Source: Streptomyces sp. NBC_00464 (GTDB lineage: Bacteria; Actinomycetota; Actinomycetes; Streptomycetales; Streptomycetaceae). Taken from it: 64,000 nt of DNA. Every line of letters begins with the position of its first letter. Within the stretch, counting starts at the first letter, position 1. The notes beneath the pieces are model-generated. The model saw only the letters and a list, made by a program, of their open reading frames with translations. It did no database searches and was not told where the DNA came from. This document shows positions 62,745 through 64,000 of the stretch, in pieces. The stretch lies in the NCBI RefSeq assembly GCF_036013915.1, contig NZ_CP107899.1, positions 1,054,001 through 1,118,000 on the forward strand. Reading direction: 5' to 3'. The translations under genes were made by a program, and so were the position numbers.

Positions 62745-64000
62745 ATGAAGATCGTGACGGACATGGACGACATGATGCTCGACGAACTCAGCGAGATCTG
62801 GGACGACATACGCGAGAACTACGACACATCCAACAACAGCGCCTACGACCGGACGGTGCTCGACTGCGCCGCCGATCTCGCCGCCGACCCCGGTGGCGAT
62901 TCGGCCTATGCGTGGGCGATCGGGCTGGCGATAATGGCCCCCTACCTCACCTGGCTGCCGGGTGCAGGCGTCGCACAGCAGGCTGTGACGGCGCTGGAGG
63001 CGGCTGACAGGGCTCTGCGGGACCGCAGTTGCCCGCACAGCTCGCATCCCTACGAGAGCCACGAAGACGAGGCGGACGAGGACCTCGCCGGGCTGCTGCC
63101 GGCACTCGCCGACGAGACGGCGGACTGGAACGAGGAGCGTCCTCGGGACGAATGGCGTTGCCCGCGCAACGCGGCCGGATTCGCGCGGATCGCTCTGGAC
63201 ATCGTCCACCCCGGATCGGCCACGGACATACCGCCCCGTCTGCCGGCGGAGGCGAAGGACAGCATCAGTACGCTGTCGGCACTGCTGCACGGGTACCCGA
63301 AGCCGTGGACCGACATCAACGAAGAGATCAGCGGCCAGGCGTCGGAGCTGTCCTGTGCGGCCCCGGCGGACCGTGCCGGGCGTCTGATGGTGGTCAGGGC
63401 CGCGACCTGGTACGCGGTCTCCGGCATGGTGCGTGCGAAGTCCGTACTCGACCGCCTGGTAGGGGCGGTGGAGGAGGCGCTGCCCCACTTCACCGACCGC
63501 GACTGCGCCCACGACGGGCATCCGGCCCTGCCGAGCAGCGGGCCGAACGCCGCGGAGCTCGGCATCATGCTGAGCAGTGCCGGCGGCCGGGAGATCTTCG
63601 AACGGCGCCGCATCGCGGCGGGCCGGAACACCCCGCTCGACGAACTCGTGTGCCCGGTGCTCATCGCGGAGGTCGCACAGGAGACTCTGTCGTTGCTGCG
63701 CAAGCGGCGCGACGAGCTCTTCGGGGAGCGCGACACCTCGCACGCAGACGCCGAATACCTGCGTGCGGACGGCAGGCTGGACATCGGGAAGCTCGTGGAG
63801 CGGACGGACAACAAGAGCTGGAACGAGGAGTACGCCGACGATCTGGCTCTGTGGGCCGCCCGTCGTCACGGGCAGTCCGCCGACGATCGGGATCGCACCG
63901 TACTGCTGCTCGTGGCCCACCAGGCGACGGCCATCTCCTACCCGAGCCCTCCGCTCTCCGTCGTCCGGGGCGTCCTGGCCACCATGCGCGCAGTCGCTGC
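62745..64000 (+). CDS. Hypothetical protein with a duplicated CxHxxHP motif, truncated by the window end
   Basis: The open frame runs from ATG 62745 to the window edge, at least 418 codons, with normal Streptomyces codon use. It has no signal peptide. Two similar segments occur: LRDRSCPHSSHPYESHEDE and FTDRDCAHDGHPALPSSG, each with Cys-x-His-x-x-His-Pro, suggesting an internal duplication of a helical domain. Acidic residues are frequent. An alternative ATG is at 62763, and no good ribosome-binding site precedes either. I do not recognise the family. It follows the XRE/DUF397 pair by 29 bases on the same strand. Confidence 0.65.
   Translation, partial: MKIVTDMDDMMLDELSEIWDDIRENYDTSNNSAYDRTVLDCAADLAADPGGDSAYAWAIGLAIMAPYLTWLPGAGVAQQAVTALEAADRALRDRSCPHSSHPYESHEDEADEDLAGLLPALADETADWNEERPRDEWRCPRNAAGFARIALDIVHPGSATDIPPRLPAEAKDSISTLSALLHGYPKPWTDINEEISGQASELSCAAPADRAGRLMVVRAATWYAVSGMVRAKSVLDRLVGAVEEALPHFTDRDCAHDGHPALPSSGPNAAELGIMLSSAGGREIFERRRIAAGRNTPLDELVCPVLIAEVAQETLSLLRKRRDELFGERDTSHADAEYLRADGRLDIGKLVERTDNKSWNEEYADDLALWAARRHGQSADDRDRTVLLLVAHQATAISYPSPPLSVVRGVLATMRAVA

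Overview
The window is chromosomal DNA from a Streptomyces or close relative. GC is very high with G/C third codon positions, GTG starts and ATGA/GTGA stop-start overlaps are frequent, and the gene families fit (DUF397 with XRE regulators, TIGR04222, Stealth, NgcEFG). From memory, the order of hemQ-hemG, hemE, RNase D, fadA-fadB, LCP, dxs, xylFGH, rok7B7 and ngcEFG matches the SCO6005-SCO6045 part of the S. coelicolor core chromosome, so most of the window is conserved core with local accessory insertions. No tRNA, rRNA or CRISPR array was seen.

Layout. 1-6264: the tail of a carbohydrate operon (CUT1 permease, Tat-exported clan-A glycosidase-like protein, FAD oxidoreductase, sugar dehydrogenase/epimerase). 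6341-11397: housekeeping and hypothetical genes (deacetylase lipoprotein, small zinc-ribbon protein, two-gene ABC exporter, AIM24, Pth2, DUF4142). 11427-14854: an operon with a MNIO/DUF692 enzyme and two TIGR04222 membrane proteins, the first ending in a Cys/Ser/Gly repeat tail; an ECF-type promoter and a palindrome precede it. 14989-20896: haem genes hemQ, hemG and hemE around a DUF4349 lipoprotein and a CoA-disulfide-reductase-like flavoenzyme. 20989-27627: DUF3000, an orphan response regulator, RNase D, and the fadA-fadB beta-oxidation pair. 27703-40359: a cell-surface polymer cluster with galU, two large GT4 transferases, two Stealth phosphotransferases, two paralogous propeller proteins and a divergent LCP ligase. 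40417-44056: an amino-acid permease and dxs. 44309-59664: a sugar block with xylFGH, the ROK regulator rok7B7, ngcEFG, a GH92 mannosidase and a GH18 chitinase. 59805-62715: an XRE/DUF5753 regulator split by an intact IS200/IS605 element (tnpA, tnpB), then its DUF397 partner. The last gene, unrecognised, runs off the right edge.

How the parts work together. The ngcEFG importer and the secreted chitinase form a chitin release-and-uptake module, and DasR-type dre-like palindromes lie upstream of both. rok7B7 sits between ngcEFG and xylFGH. The GH92 and xylF upstream regions share a CAACGTTG-centred palindrome. GalU would supply UDP-glucose to the glycosyltransferases, Stealth enzymes would join hexoses by phosphodiesters, and the LCP protein could attach the product to peptidoglycan.

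The best candidate for an undescribed system is the MNIO operon: an oxidative peptide-modifying enzyme fused to a second domain and translated just ahead of a membrane-anchored protein with a regular cysteine-repeat tail that could be its substrate, next to a tail-less paralogue. The second notable point is the TnpB element that disrupts a regulator, where removing the element restores the reading frame.
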